Shown here piece by piece: positions 7,797 to 16,925 of a stretch of DNA of 37,741 nt. Location of the stretch: positions 1 to 37,741 of the forward strand of contig URYK01000027.1 of assembly GCA_900552125.1 (NCBI GenBank), written 5' to 3'. A model generated the notes under the pieces. It saw nothing but the letters and a program-made list of their open reading frames with translations. It was not told the DNA's origin and did not search any database. How positions within the stretch are numbered: position 1 is the first letter of the stretch; every line of letters begins with the position of its first letter. The stretch comes from an uncultured Solobacterium sp. (lineage in GTDB: Bacteria; Bacillota_I; Bacilli_A; Erysipelotrichales; Erysipelotrichaceae). The position numbers and the translations under genes are program-made.

Positions 7797-9007
7797 GAGA
7801 AGTATTGTTAGTTCTAATGTTTGAATTACGTTCTATGTTGAAAAAGAAGTCTTTTATAATATCAACTATTATCGTAATGATCAGTGCCTTTGTTTTATTA
7901 AGCATACCTCGCTTTTTATCAAATGATGAAACAGAAGAAACTGTTACAAAAGATAAGACAATGACGATTTATGATCAGCATAAGTTAGTGAATGAAGAAT
8001 TACTGCAAGTGAATTTTCCTGAGTATACAATTACTTATGCGGATTCAATAGAAGATTTAAAGAATGCGGTAAAAGAGCAGAAAACAGATGCAGGATTTGA
8101 AATAAAAAGTGATGTAGAATTTATGTATTATGTGGATAATTCTAGTCTAAATGATATGAATACATCTCGTTTTGAAACATATATGCAGCAGCAATACCAG
8201 GCAAAAGAACTATCCGCATTGAACTATGATGTAAATAAGATTCAACAGATTTATACTACACCGGTAGTTTCTGATATGACAGTATTAGGTACAGATGGTC
8301 AAAGTAATTATTTTTATACATATATTTTAATTCTAGTATTGTATATGATGATACTGATCTATGGAAATCAGATTGGTGTTGGTGTTGCGAGTGAAAAAAG
8401 TAATCGAGCAATTGAGATATTAACGACAAGCTGTTCTCCTAATGCTTTGATTTTTGGGAAAGTATTTGCAGGAGCGATTGCCGGAGTTATTCAAACAAGT
8501 ATTATGATTGGCTCTTTCTTATTGGCTTATCAGATAAATGCGGAACATTGGAATCACATGCTTGATAGATTCCTACAGATTCCTTCACTTGTTTTGGTTA
8601 CATTTGCTTTATTTGGAATATTAGGTTATTTATTATTCAGTTTCCTTTTTGGCGCAATCGGCGCAATGTGTTCGAAAGTAGAAGAAGTAAATGGAGCTAC
8701 TATGCCCATTCAGTTATTAATCATCGCAGTATTTTTCATTAGCTATATGACGCTATATATGCCTGATGGCATCTTAGCGAAAATCGCATGTTATTTGCCT
8801 TTTACATCATGGATGTGCATGTTTGTAAATGTAGCTGTGGGAAGTGTCTCCACAATAGAAATTATAATCTCTTTAGCTCTTCTTGTAATTACAGTTATTC
8901 TTATGGGATTTGCAGGGGCTAAGCTATATCGTAGAGGAACTCTTACTTATGGAAATAATGTAAAACTTCGCAATCTGTTTATGCTGCTGAAGAAGAAAGA
9001 TATATAA
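7793..9007 (+). CDS. ABC-2 type permease, NatB/YhaP type
   Basis: Membrane subunit of the exporter formed with the preceding ATPase. One hydrophobic helix (about residues 19-40) is followed by an extracellular domain of roughly 130 residues and then a cluster of about five helices from about residue 175 to 380. That topology is typical of the ABC-2 YhaP/NatB family. The conserved GVASEKSNRAIEIL segment sits at the cytosolic face after the second helix. It ends 33 bases before the histidine kinase gene, with no terminator between, so the three genes probably share a transcript and the kinase may sense the state the exporter responds to. Confidence 0.88.
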   Translation: MREVLLVLMFELRSMLKKKSFIISTIIVMISAFVLLSIPRFLSNDETEETVTKDKTMTIYDQHKLVNEELLQVNFPEYTITYADSIEDLKNAVKEQKTDAGFEIKSDVEFMYYVDNSSLNDMNTSRFETYMQQQYQAKELSALNYDVNKIQQIYTTPVVSDMTVLGTDGQSNYFYTYILILVLYMMILIYGNQIGVGVASEKSNRAIEILTTSCSPNALIFGKVFAGAIAGVIQTSIMIGSFLLAYQINAEHWNHMLDRFLQIPSLVLVTFALFGILGYLLFSFLFGAIGAMCSKVEEVNGATMPIQLLIIAVFFISYMTLYMPDGILAKIACYLPFTSWMCMFVNVAVGSVSTIEIIISLALLVITVILMGFAGAKLYRRGTLTYGNNVKLRNLFMLLKKKDI

Positions 9008-9040
9008 TATAAGTAAGATATATCTGCATTAGAAAGAGAG

Positions 9041-11641
9041 ATGAAAATGATGGAAAAATTAAAAAGGAGAACGAATCATTTTCTATGGGGAAGTCTAATA
9101 TTTCTTGCTTTATTATGTGTATGCGTATTTTATTGGATTACCTCAACAATGGTGACAGAGAGTAAAAATACGATTTCAGAAGTTGCGAATATTTATATGG
9201 AAGAAATCAGTAAACAGTACCAGAATCATTTTGATACTCTTGTCAATCTACGCTATCAGCAGATCAATGCGATTATTGAAGCATTTCCTCCAGAAGAAGT
9301 AGAAACACTAGATGAAACAACATTAAGCGGTTTAGAGAATATGGGGAAATATCGAGAATTTATTTATATGTCGTTATACAACAAAGCAGGAAATGAGTTT
9401 CTTATCTATGGTGATTCTGTTTCTATTGTAAATAAAGAAATATTTATGGATTCTATGAATAATGGTAAACTAATGATAGGAACAGGAGAAACAAAAGATG
9501 GTGATCGGATCTTATTATATGGTATCTCAGTAGGATATCCTAATGGTGAAGGCTATCCGCTTCCTGATGGTTCTGATTGTACGGCTTTAGTAGTTGGATT
9601 GCCAATTGAAAAATTAAATGAAGCTCTAGCTTTAAATGACAATAATAGTATCGTGTTCTCACATATTGTAAGGCAGGATGGAAGCTTTGTGATAAAAAAC
9701 TCTGATACACAGGGGGATAACTATTTCACATGGCTATTAGAAAAAGGTGATTTTGGTGAACAAGATGCAGAAAAGGTTATTGTGGAATTAAAGAAAGCAA
9801 TTATTAATCGAGGTATCTATACAATGGAAGTCTCCATTCAAGGAGATACTCGTCATATTTATTGTATACCAATGGAAAATTCTCAATGGTCACTCATTAC
9901 GGTTATGCCGCATGGTGCTTTAGATAATGCGGTTTCTGATTTGGCAAGCAGTAGAATTTCATCAACAACAATAGGCTGTGGAATTATATTAATTGCGGCT
10001 ATGATTATATTTGCGATTTATTTTAACCTATCTCATAAGCAAATCAAGGAAATTGAAAAAGCCCAACATGAAGCAGAACATGCAAATCAAGCCAAGAGTG
10101 AATTCTTATCTAATATGAGCCATGATATTAGAACTCCAATGAATGCGATTGTTGGATTAACCGCAATTGCGATAACAAATATTGATAATAAAGAACAGGT
10201 TAAAAACTGTCTTCAGAAAATTACATTATCAAGTAAACATTTATTAGGACTAATTAACGATGTACTGGATATGTCTAAGATTGAGAGTGGAAAACTGAAT
10301 CTTAATATGGAATTAATTAGTTTAAAAGAGACAATGGAAAGTATCGTTAATATCGTACAGCCACAGATAAAAGCTAAAGATCAGGTATTTAATATCAGTA
10401 TTAAAAATATTATTTCTGAACAGGTATTCTGTGATGGAGTACGGCTAAATCAGATTTTGATCAATCTTTTGTCAAATGCGATGAAGTTTACTCCTGAAAA
10501 AGGAAGTATTAATGTCAGTGTTAAACAGGAAGAATCTGTTAAAGGAAAAGATTGGGTAAGGACACATTTCTGGATAAAAGATACAGGTATTGGTATGACA
10601 CCGGAATTCCAAAAACGTATCTTTGAATCCTTTGTTCGTGAAGATAATAAAAGAGTTCATAAAACAGAAGGCAGCGGTCTAGGTATGACAATCACAAAAT
10701 ATATTGTGGATAAGATGGAAGGCAACATTGAAGTTGAAAGTGAACTAGATAAAGGTACAACATTCCATGTGATTCTTGATTTTGAAAAAGCGGATATCAC
10801 AGAAGAAGAAATGATATTACCGGAATGGAATATGCTGGTTGTGGATGATGATGAAGAGTTATGCCAGGATGCAGTTCATTCACTTAAAGAAATCGGAATC
10901 CATGCAGAATATACTACAAAAGGTAAAAAAGCTGTGGAAATGGTGAAAGAACACCATGATAAAGGCAATAGTTATCAAGTAGTATTGCTTGATTGGAAGA
11001 TGCCGGTTATGAACGGTATTGAGACAGCAAAAGCAATCAGAAAGAGTATAGGTGATGATATACCAATTTTATTAATTTCCGCAAATGATTATTCAGAAAT
11101 TGAAGATGATGCCAAAGAAGCTGGTGTCAATGGTTTTATTTCAAAGCCATTATTTAAATCTACTCTTTATCATGGATTAGCTCATTATATGCATTATGAA
11201 GATGTTAAAACAGAAAACACAAAACAGGAGACAGATTTTAGTAATGTGACAATTCTACTTGCGGAGGATAATGATATCAATTATGAAATCGCAAATGAAT
11301 TGTTAAGTGAAAAAGGATTTAAGGTAGAATGGGCTGAAAATGGTAAACAATGTGTTGAGATGTTTAAAGCAAAAGAACCTAATTATTACCAGCTTATTTT
11401 AATGGATTTACGTATGCCGATTATGGATGGATATCAGGCAACAGAAATGATAAGGAATTTGGCGGATCGCCCTGATGGGAAAGATATTCCGATTCTCGCA
11501 ATGACTGCAGATGCCTTTGTGGAAGATATCAATCATTGTCTAGAAGTGGGAATGAATGATCATCTAGCTAAACCGCTAGATGTGAATGATATGTTAAGAA
11601 AAATTCAAAAACACATGAAAAACACTACGAAAGACAAATAG
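9041..11641 (+). CDS. Hybrid sensor histidine kinase with two receiver domains
   Basis: Membrane sensor of 866 residues. A helix at about 14-37 and another at about 305-327 bound an extracellular Cache-like sensor of about 270 residues. Then come the HisKA domain with the phospho-acceptor H361 in SNMSHDIRTP, the HATPase domain (N box NLLSNAMKF, DTGIGMT, GSGLGM), receiver 1 with D651 (LLDWKMPVMNG) and receiver 2 with D789 (LMDLRMPIMDG). No DNA-binding or HPt domain is present and no partner response regulator lies nearby, so the phosphorelay target is elsewhere or the receivers regulate the kinase itself. It follows the ABC exporter by 33 bases and is probably in the same operon. Confidence 0.92.
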   Translation: MKMMEKLKRRTNHFLWGSLIFLALLCVCVFYWITSTMVTESKNTISEVANIYMEEISKQYQNHFDTLVNLRYQQINAIIEAFPPEEVETLDETTLSGLENMGKYREFIYMSLYNKAGNEFLIYGDSVSIVNKEIFMDSMNNGKLMIGTGETKDGDRILLYGISVGYPNGEGYPLPDGSDCTALVVGLPIEKLNEALALNDNNSIVFSHIVRQDGSFVIKNSDTQGDNYFTWLLEKGDFGEQDAEKVIVELKKAIINRGIYTMEVSIQGDTRHIYCIPMENSQWSLITVMPHGALDNAVSDLASSRISSTTIGCGIILIAAMIIFAIYFNLSHKQIKEIEKAQHEAEHANQAKSEFLSNMSHDIRTPMNAIVGLTAIAITNIDNKEQVKNCLQKITLSSKHLLGLINDVLDMSKIESGKLNLNMELISLKETMESIVNIVQPQIKAKDQVFNISIKNIISEQVFCDGVRLNQILINLLSNAMKFTPEKGSINVSVKQEESVKGKDWVRTHFWIKDTGIGMTPEFQKRIFESFVREDNKRVHKTEGSGLGMTITKYIVDKMEGNIEVESELDKGTTFHVILDFEKADITEEEMILPEWNMLVVDDDEELCQDAVHSLKEIGIHAEYTTKGKKAVEMVKEHHDKGNSYQVVLLDWKMPVMNGIETAKAIRKSIGDDIPILLISANDYSEIEDDAKEAGVNGFISKPLFKSTLYHGLAHYMHYEDVKTENTKQETDFSNVTILLAEDNDINYEIANELLSEKGFKVEWAENGKQCVEMFKAKEPNYYQLILMDLRMPIMDGYQATEMIRNLADRPDGKDIPILAMTADAFVEDINHCLEVGMNDHLAKPLDVNDMLRKIQKHMKNTTKDK

Positions 11642-11665
11642 AATGAAAATCTATAAAACAGTATA

Positions 11666-11706
11666 AAATGTCAATCATAGTAAAATACTATTATTGGCAT
11701 TTTTTC
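11666..11706 (+). terminator. Intrinsic terminator after the histidine kinase
   Basis: AATGTCAAT-ATAGTA and TACTAT-ATTGGCATT form a long stem of about 15 bp with one mismatch, followed by TTTTTT. Confidence 0.85.
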
Positions 11707-11744
11707 TATATATATTATGTTATTTATTTCACTATTAGGTTTTG

Positions 11745-11764
11745 TTTTGCATAATTGTGCGAAA
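11745..11764. promoter_or_regulatory. Candidate PRD-activator operator, near-perfect 20-bp palindrome
   Basis: TTTTGCATAATTGTGCGAAA equals its own reverse complement except at two symmetric base-pair positions. Its centre lies about 54 bases before the expected start of transcription (-10 TATAAT at 11797-11802), a usual place for an activator of the LicR/MtlR type. Assignment to the downstream regulator is inference. Confidence 0.5.
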
Positions 11765-11773
11765 TAGTTAATC

Positions 11774-11802
11774 TGTTCTTATAAAAAAGCGGACTTTATA
11801 AT
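11774..11802 (+). promoter_or_regulatory. Promoter of the PTS-peptidase operon (weak -35)
   Basis: A consensus TATAAT at 11797-11802 is preceded at 17 bases by TGTTCT, a poor -35. A weak -35 fits a promoter that depends on the activator encoded downstream. Confidence 0.45.
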
Positions 11803-11807
11803 AATTA

Positions 11808-11822
11808 TGTAAGCGATAGTCA
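11808..11822 (+). promoter_or_regulatory. cre-like catabolite control site
   Basis: TGTAAGCGATAGTCA resembles the CcpA target TGWAANCGNTNWCA. The first half is perfect and the second is one base out of register. It lies at the expected transcription start, where CcpA would repress. Assignment is tentative. Confidence 0.35.
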
Positions 11823-11838
11823 AGAAAGGAGGAACTGT

Positions 11839-13737
11839 ATGAGATTATATTCAATCATGAATGATTTATTGAATGAAAAAGATTATCTTAGTTTAGATTT
11901 TTTCATGGAACGTTACCAGGTTTCTAAACGAACTATTCAAAATGATTTATCTTATCTTATACAGGTATCTTCACGAAAAGGATTTCAGTTACATATGCGT
12001 AGAGGAAGAGGCTATCTTTTGGAAGTAATCAATAAAGATTTACTAGATGAATTTATTGAGACGCTAAAGGTAAATGAAGTATATAGTACCAAAGATAGAA
12101 TTCGTAATATTGTTGCTTATCTTGTTATACAGAAGAATTTCATTTCAATGGATCGCATTGCGGAACATTTTCAGATCAGTAAGACATCTGTAAAAAACAA
12201 TATGCATGAAGTTGATGAATTGGTGAAAAGCTATCAGCTTGAGCTGGAAAGAAGAAGCCATTATGGAGTTCGTATTGTGGGTTCTATGAAGGCTTATAAG
12301 ACATTGCTTGCGGATTTATTCTATGATGAAAATAAGATCATTGAAAAAGAATTTGATGAAGTGTTAAAGGATTTTACTTCTATCGATAATGCTTTAATTG
12401 CACAGATGGAAGAAGAAGACTTAAATATCAATTATAACGAGTTAAAAAATGTAGTTGTTTGGTTAAGAGTCACAGCTTATTATGCTTATTTAAAGAAAGA
12501 AGTATCGGATATAGATTCAATAGATGAATCAAGCTGGAGCCATCGCATTGCATGGAAGATGAAAGAACAGCTGGAAAAACATTATCCAATAGAAATCAGT
12601 AAAGAAAGTATTGATTTGTTAATTGATAAATTACAGAAAAATGTGCGAATTAAAGTAGCGAAAACATCGTTGAGTAAAGAGTTAAGTCATGAAATAGATA
12701 AATTTCTGATTGAAATTGACGAAAGCTATCATACTGAATTTTCTAATGATGCGGAGTTTAAGAAATCTCTTTTAACACATGTATCGCTATTAATTGATCG
12801 ATTACATCAGAAAATATCGTATAAAAATACTTTAATTAATGAAATCTGTATTCGTTATCCAATGATATTTAATATCGCAATTCGATTCAGCGATATGTTG
12901 AAAGAAAAATATGGAGTAGAAGTTACTCATGATGAAGCTGGATTTATCGCTACGCATTTTGCTGGTCATATGGAAAAAGAACGTAATGAAAAAATTATGC
13001 GGTTTAATAATATAGGAGTTGTCTGTTCCTCCGGAGGAGGCAGTGCTTATCTTATTAAGATGCAGCTTGAATCCTTATTCACTAGTTCAAATGTACAAAC
13101 ATTCAGCTTTTTACAGTTAGATGAACTGGAACAATTTAAACCAGATCTGATCTTTACGATTATGGAACTTGATAGAGAGTTTCAGGTTCCAGTAATTCAT
13201 ATTAAAGAATTATTAGACGATGATGATCTAATGCAGATAAGAAAATTCCTGCAATACGATAACTGTCACTCATTCTCTTTAGTAGACAATGGTTCTCCAA
13301 TTACAAAACTGTTCTGTCATGAGTTCTTTAAAATAGCTTCTTATAAGACTTATGAAGATGCTTTAAAGGATATGGCTAAACAGTTGGAAGATAGTGGCTA
13401 TGGTGGAGAAAATTATCAGAAATATGTACTGGAAAGAGAATCTTATATGAGTACGGTATATATGAATGGTGTATGTATACCGCATCCAATCGAAATATCA
13501 GCACAAAAGAATATGATTTCTGTATGTATTCTTGATAATCCATTAGTCCACGAAGGAAAACCTGTTCGTATTATCTTTATGGTTTCTTTAGTTAAAGAAG
13601 ATTACGAAGTTCATAAAGAAGTGACAAGGCTATTGTATTTATTGATGAAGGATGAAAGAAGATTAAAACGTGTTTTAGAAATGAAAACACTAGAGGAATT
13701 GTTGATTGTGATAAAAGAATTGAATGGAGGTGTATGA
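11839..13737 (+). CDS. PRD-containing transcriptional activator of the LicR/MtlR type
   Basis: A 632-residue DNA-binding regulator of PTS genes. Its domains in order are two N-terminal helix-turn-helix regions (about 1-130), two PTS regulation domains (about 165-270 and 285-385), a IIB-like domain starting NIGVVCSSGGG with Cys396, and a type-2 IIA-like domain with H549 in CIPHP. It lacks the RNA-binding CAT domain of BglG antiterminators, so it should act on DNA and be controlled by phosphorylation from HPr and the PTS. PRD2 has candidate phospho-His in THFAGHM; PRD1 seems to lack a conserved His (WLRVTAYY). It has a strong ribosome site (AAGGAGG) and is first gene of the operon. Confidence 0.92.
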   Translation: MRLYSIMNDLLNEKDYLSLDFFMERYQVSKRTIQNDLSYLIQVSSRKGFQLHMRRGRGYLLEVINKDLLDEFIETLKVNEVYSTKDRIRNIVAYLVIQKNFISMDRIAEHFQISKTSVKNNMHEVDELVKSYQLELERRSHYGVRIVGSMKAYKTLLADLFYDENKIIEKEFDEVLKDFTSIDNALIAQMEEEDLNINYNELKNVVVWLRVTAYYAYLKKEVSDIDSIDESSWSHRIAWKMKEQLEKHYPIEISKESIDLLIDKLQKNVRIKVAKTSLSKELSHEIDKFLIEIDESYHTEFSNDAEFKKSLLTHVSLLIDRLHQKISYKNTLINEICIRYPMIFNIAIRFSDMLKEKYGVEVTHDEAGFIATHFAGHMEKERNEKIMRFNNIGVVCSSGGGSAYLIKMQLESLFTSSNVQTFSFLQLDELEQFKPDLIFTIMELDREFQVPVIHIKELLDDDDLMQIRKFLQYDNCHSFSLVDNGSPITKLFCHEFFKIASYKTYEDALKDMAKQLEDSGYGGENYQKYVLERESYMSTVYMNGVCIPHPIEISAQKNMISVCILDNPLVHEGKPVRIIFMVSLVKEDYEVHKEVTRLLYLLMKDERRLKRVLEMKTLEELLIVIKELNGGV

Positions 13738-13738
13738 A

Positions 13739-14779
13739 ATGAGGGAATTGTTGAAACGATTAAGTGATGCAGATGCAGTTGCATCGAAGGAGAGTGAAGT
13801 TAGAAACATTATGAAAGAAGAATGTTCTGCTTTATGTGATGATGTGTCTTATGATCATTTAGGAAGTGTAATATTCCATAAAAAGGGAACAGAGGATAAT
13901 CCGCTAAAGATTATGTTCTCTGCTCATATGGACGAAGTCGGATTCTTAGTTCGTCATATTTCAGACATTGGTTTTGTGTACCTGATTGCCCTAGGTGGTG
14001 TATTAGATAAGAGTAAAGAAATGCAGAAAGTTCGTATCACAACCAATGATGGTCGTAAGGTTACAGGTATCTTGAATGTTACTAAAAATGAAAAAGGTAA
14101 TGTTAAGGACATGTATGTTGATTTAGGTGTGGATACACGTGAAGAAGTAGAAGCACTAGGTGTAGAAATCGGAAACATGGTATGTTTTGCGAGTGAATGT
14201 GTACAGATGAACAATGAGAAGGTGTACGCAGGAAAAGCAATGGATGATCGTACAGGCTGTTATGTAATAGCAGAAGCATTAAAGCGATTATCAAATGAAA
14301 ATACAGCAGCTGATGTTTATATGGTAGCATCAAGCAGTGAGGAAGTTGGGGTTCGTGGCGGAAAAACTGCTACATACCAGATAAATCCGGATATCGTATT
14401 TGCGATTGATGTGGCAAATAATCCAGAATTGGTAAAAAATTATACAAACCATCGATTGATTGGTAAAGGCTGCATGATCGTTCATTACGATAAGACGATG
14501 GCCCCCAATGAAAAGCTTCTAAGCTATGTGAAAGAAACTGCAAAACGCTGTGGAATTTCTTATCAATGTGACATGTTCAGCGGTGGAGGAACGGATGCAG
14601 GAAATGCTCATTTATCAAGAAATGGGAAACTTGCATTAGTAATCGGAATACCACTACGCTATTGCCATGGGGCATGGTCATTAGTACATGAAGATGATCT
14701 GGAAAGTACGATTGCATTGGTATGTGAACTAGCTAGAACGCTGAAAAAAGAAAATTTCGAGGATTTCATTAGTTTTTAA
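13739..14779 (+). CDS. M42 family metallo-aminopeptidase (FrvX/glutamyl aminopeptidase type)
   Basis: Cytosolic co-catalytic metal peptidase of 346 residues that removes N-terminal residues from peptides. Ligand motifs are SAHMDEVG (H63, D65), KAMDDRTG (D169), SSSEEVG (E201-E202) and a C-terminal CHGAWSLVHEDD. The ATG at 13739 is preferred over 13724 because GGAGG (13726-13730) then lies 8 bases upstream. It starts one base after the regulator's stop codon. Adjacency to a PTS and a PRD regulator repeats the arrangement of E. coli frvABXR, where FrvX is an M42 protein. This suggests a task in cleaving a peptide-like part of the imported substrate; that role is inferred. Confidence 0.9.
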   Translation: MRELLKRLSDADAVASKESEVRNIMKEECSALCDDVSYDHLGSVIFHKKGTEDNPLKIMFSAHMDEVGFLVRHISDIGFVYLIALGGVLDKSKEMQKVRITTNDGRKVTGILNVTKNEKGNVKDMYVDLGVDTREEVEALGVEIGNMVCFASECVQMNNEKVYAGKAMDDRTGCYVIAEALKRLSNENTAADVYMVASSSEEVGVRGGKTATYQINPDIVFAIDVANNPELVKNYTNHRLIGKGCMIVHYDKTMAPNEKLLSYVKETAKRCGISYQCDMFSGGGTDAGNAHLSRNGKLALVIGIPLRYCHGAWSLVHEDDLESTIALVCELARTLKKENFEDFISF

Positions 14780-14792
14780 GGAGGAAAAGGAA

Positions 14793-15113
14793 ATGACTGA
14801 AATTGAACAGCAGATCGTAGGTATGATCTCATCTGCAGGAGACAGTAAAGCAAAAGCTTTTGAGGCATTGAAAATGGTACGTGAAAGCCGCTACGATGAA
14901 GCGAGAAAATTGTTAAATGAAGCTCGTGAAATTGACCTTGCCGCTCACAAGATTCAGACACAGTTAATTACAGCAGAAATGTCTGGCGGTGACGACAAAC
15001 CTGAAATTGGGTTATTAATGGTTCATGCACAGGATCATTATATGACATCTCAATTGGCAAGAGATCTAATTGAGGAATTAATTAATATTTTTGAAGCAAA
15101 GGAGGGAAAGTAA
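14793..15113 (+). CDS. PTS lactose/cellobiose-type IIA subunit
   Basis: Cytosolic phosphocarrier of 106 residues, all-helical, which takes phosphate from HPr and passes it to IIB. The active His is H78 in MVHAQDHYM, the same position as in LacF. The segment EAREIDLAAHKIQTQLI is typical for this family. AGGAGG lies 9 bases before the start. It follows the M42 gene by 13 bases and precedes IIB by one base. Confidence 0.95.
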   Translation: MTEIEQQIVGMISSAGDSKAKAFEALKMVRESRYDEARKLLNEAREIDLAAHKIQTQLITAEMSGGDDKPEIGLLMVHAQDHYMTSQLARDLIEELINIFEAKEGK

Positions 15114-15114
15114 G

Positions 15115-15447
15115 ATGAAGATTGTACTTTGTTGTGCAGGTGGATTTTCCACTACAATGCTAATGGACAGTATGAAAAAAACAGTGAAAGAATCTGCTAA
15201 ATTAAATAGTGATGATTTCTCATTTGTAGCTGTTCCAGTAGATATTCTAAATAGTGAAGTGGAAGATTGCGATGTTCTAGTAATCGGTCCACAGATTGCT
15301 CACAAATTGGACTACATTAAACCAATTATCGATCCATACAAAATTCCTTATGTTATCGTTGATAAAGACACATATGGAAAAATGGACGGGGCAACAGTAT
15401 TAAAAATGGCTTTAATCGCAAGAAAAAAAGCTGATATGAACAAATAG
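15115..15447 (+). CDS. PTS lactose/cellobiose-type IIB subunit
   Basis: A 110-residue phosphotransfer subunit. It begins MKIVLCCAGGFSTTML, in which Cys7 of the CAGGFST loop is the phosphorylated residue. ATG 15115 is chosen over the in-frame ATG at 15091 because GGAGGG lies just upstream and the family starts directly with the strand leading to the Cys loop. It receives phosphate from the IIA and hands it to sugar carried by the IIC encoded 58 bases downstream. Confidence 0.95.
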   Translation: MKIVLCCAGGFSTTMLMDSMKKTVKESAKLNSDDFSFVAVPVDILNSEVEDCDVLVIGPQIAHKLDYIKPIIDPYKIPYVIVDKDTYGKMDGATVLKMALIARKKADMNK

Positions 15448-15505
15448 AATTATAAATGAAAAAATGAATTAAAAATTAAATGAAAAATGAATAGGAGAGA
15501 AAATT

Positions 15506-16831
15506 ATGTTTGATAAATTTGAGGCATTTATGAACAAATATCTTACTCCAATCGCAAACAAAATGGATAAGCAGGTTCACTTAAGTGCTATCAAAAAAGC
15601 AATGGTTGCGATGACACCATTACTGTTGATTGGTAGTTTCTGTTTGATTCCTGATGCAATCCCTAACATGATTGGAGAAAATAATCCGCTTTCTCAATGG
15701 ATTATGGCAAATTCATCTGTTATTGCTATTCCTTATAATGTTGGTATGGCATTGATGTCAGTATACGTTTCTGTAGTTATTGCATATCATCTAGCTAACT
15801 CTTACAAACTAGATGTTCCTGGCTCTGTAAGTATGGCATTAATTGCTTTCTTGATGATGGCTGTAGAATATACTGAAGATGGTGGTATTTCTACAACTTA
15901 CCTTGGACCTAAAGGTTTATTTGCGGCAATGTTTGCTTCATTGATCGCAGTAGAATTATATCGCTGGTGTAAAAAGAAAAACTTTACAATTAAAATGCCT
16001 GAATCAGTACCTGATTTCGTATCACGTTCTTTTGAAATGATTCCAGTAACTTTAATTGTAGTTGGTTTCTTCTTAATTATCCGTGTTGTATGTGAAAATG
16101 GTTTACACACAGTTCCACCAATGATCTTTGCTAATATCCTATCACCACTAGTTGGTTCTATGGATAACCCATTGGCAGTAACATTCTTACAGATTTTACG
16201 TTGTTTACTATTCTTCTTCGGTATTCATCCATCTGTATTAAGTCCAGTTACAAGTCCAATTTCTTCTCAGTTCTTAGCTGAAAATATTGAAGCTGTTAAA
16301 GCTGGTGGTGAAGCAATGCACTTCTTCACTCCAGGTGTTGAATCTGCATTTGGTAACTTTACTGGTACAGGTGTTACTATTGGTTTGGTATTCTGGTGCT
16401 TATTATCAAAATCAAAAGCACAGAAACAGATTGGTCGTATCGCATTGATCCCTGCTCTATTTGGTATCAATGAACCAATTCTATTCGGTGCACCTATCGT
16501 ATTAAACCCAATCTTCTTTATTCCTTATGTAATCTGTGGTGGTATCATTGGTACAATTCCTCATTGGATGATGTATTTTGGAATCGTGGATTGTTCAACA
16601 TTCACACCTCCATATGTTGGTGTCTTCCTTGAAGGTTTCTTGACAAATATGGATTATATGTCAATTGTTGCTAATGGTATTCAGTTGATTTTATCAATCT
16701 TGATCTGGTATCCATTCTTCAAATTATATGAAAAACGTGAACTTGAAAAAGAAGCAGAAATCACTGAAAAGAAATCAGTTATCTCTAAAGAAGACGAAGC
16801 TCTATTAGATGATTTAGATCTAGACTTCTAA
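15506..16831 (+). CDS. PTS lactose/cellobiose-type IIC permease
   Basis: Membrane channel of 441 residues with about ten hydrophobic segments. It transports and phosphorylates a disaccharide or related glycoside. The conserved FGINEPILFGAPI motif holds E323, the substrate-binding Glu of the ChbC/LacE fold. The acidic C-terminal tail (EDEALLDDLDLDF) is cytosolic. A strong hairpin terminator follows. No phospho-glycosidase gene is found in this operon, so the sugar cannot be named from context. Confidence 0.95.
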   Translation: MFDKFEAFMNKYLTPIANKMDKQVHLSAIKKAMVAMTPLLLIGSFCLIPDAIPNMIGENNPLSQWIMANSSVIAIPYNVGMALMSVYVSVVIAYHLANSYKLDVPGSVSMALIAFLMMAVEYTEDGGISTTYLGPKGLFAAMFASLIAVELYRWCKKKNFTIKMPESVPDFVSRSFEMIPVTLIVVGFFLIIRVVCENGLHTVPPMIFANILSPLVGSMDNPLAVTFLQILRCLLFFFGIHPSVLSPVTSPISSQFLAENIEAVKAGGEAMHFFTPGVESAFGNFTGTGVTIGLVFWCLLSKSKAQKQIGRIALIPALFGINEPILFGAPIVLNPIFFIPYVICGGIIGTIPHWMMYFGIVDCSTFTPPYVGVFLEGFLTNMDYMSIVANGIQLILSILIWYPFFKLYEKRELEKEAEITEKKSVISKEDEALLDDLDLDF

Positions 16832-16844
16832 AATAAACAGTTAG

Positions 16845-16875
16845 ATAAGGCAAGCTTCTGCTTGCCTTATTTTCA
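16845..16875 (+). terminator. Hairpin terminator or attenuator inside the operon
   Basis: ATAAGGCAAGC, loop TTCT and GCTTGCCTTAT form a perfect 11-bp stem followed by TTTTC. It separates IIC from the M24 peptidase gene. The short T run may allow read-through, which would reduce rather than stop expression downstream. Confidence 0.85.
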
Positions 16876-16925
16876 AAATTAGAACCAAAAAGGATCAATT
16901 TCCTTTATATAAGGAGGTAAGAAAC

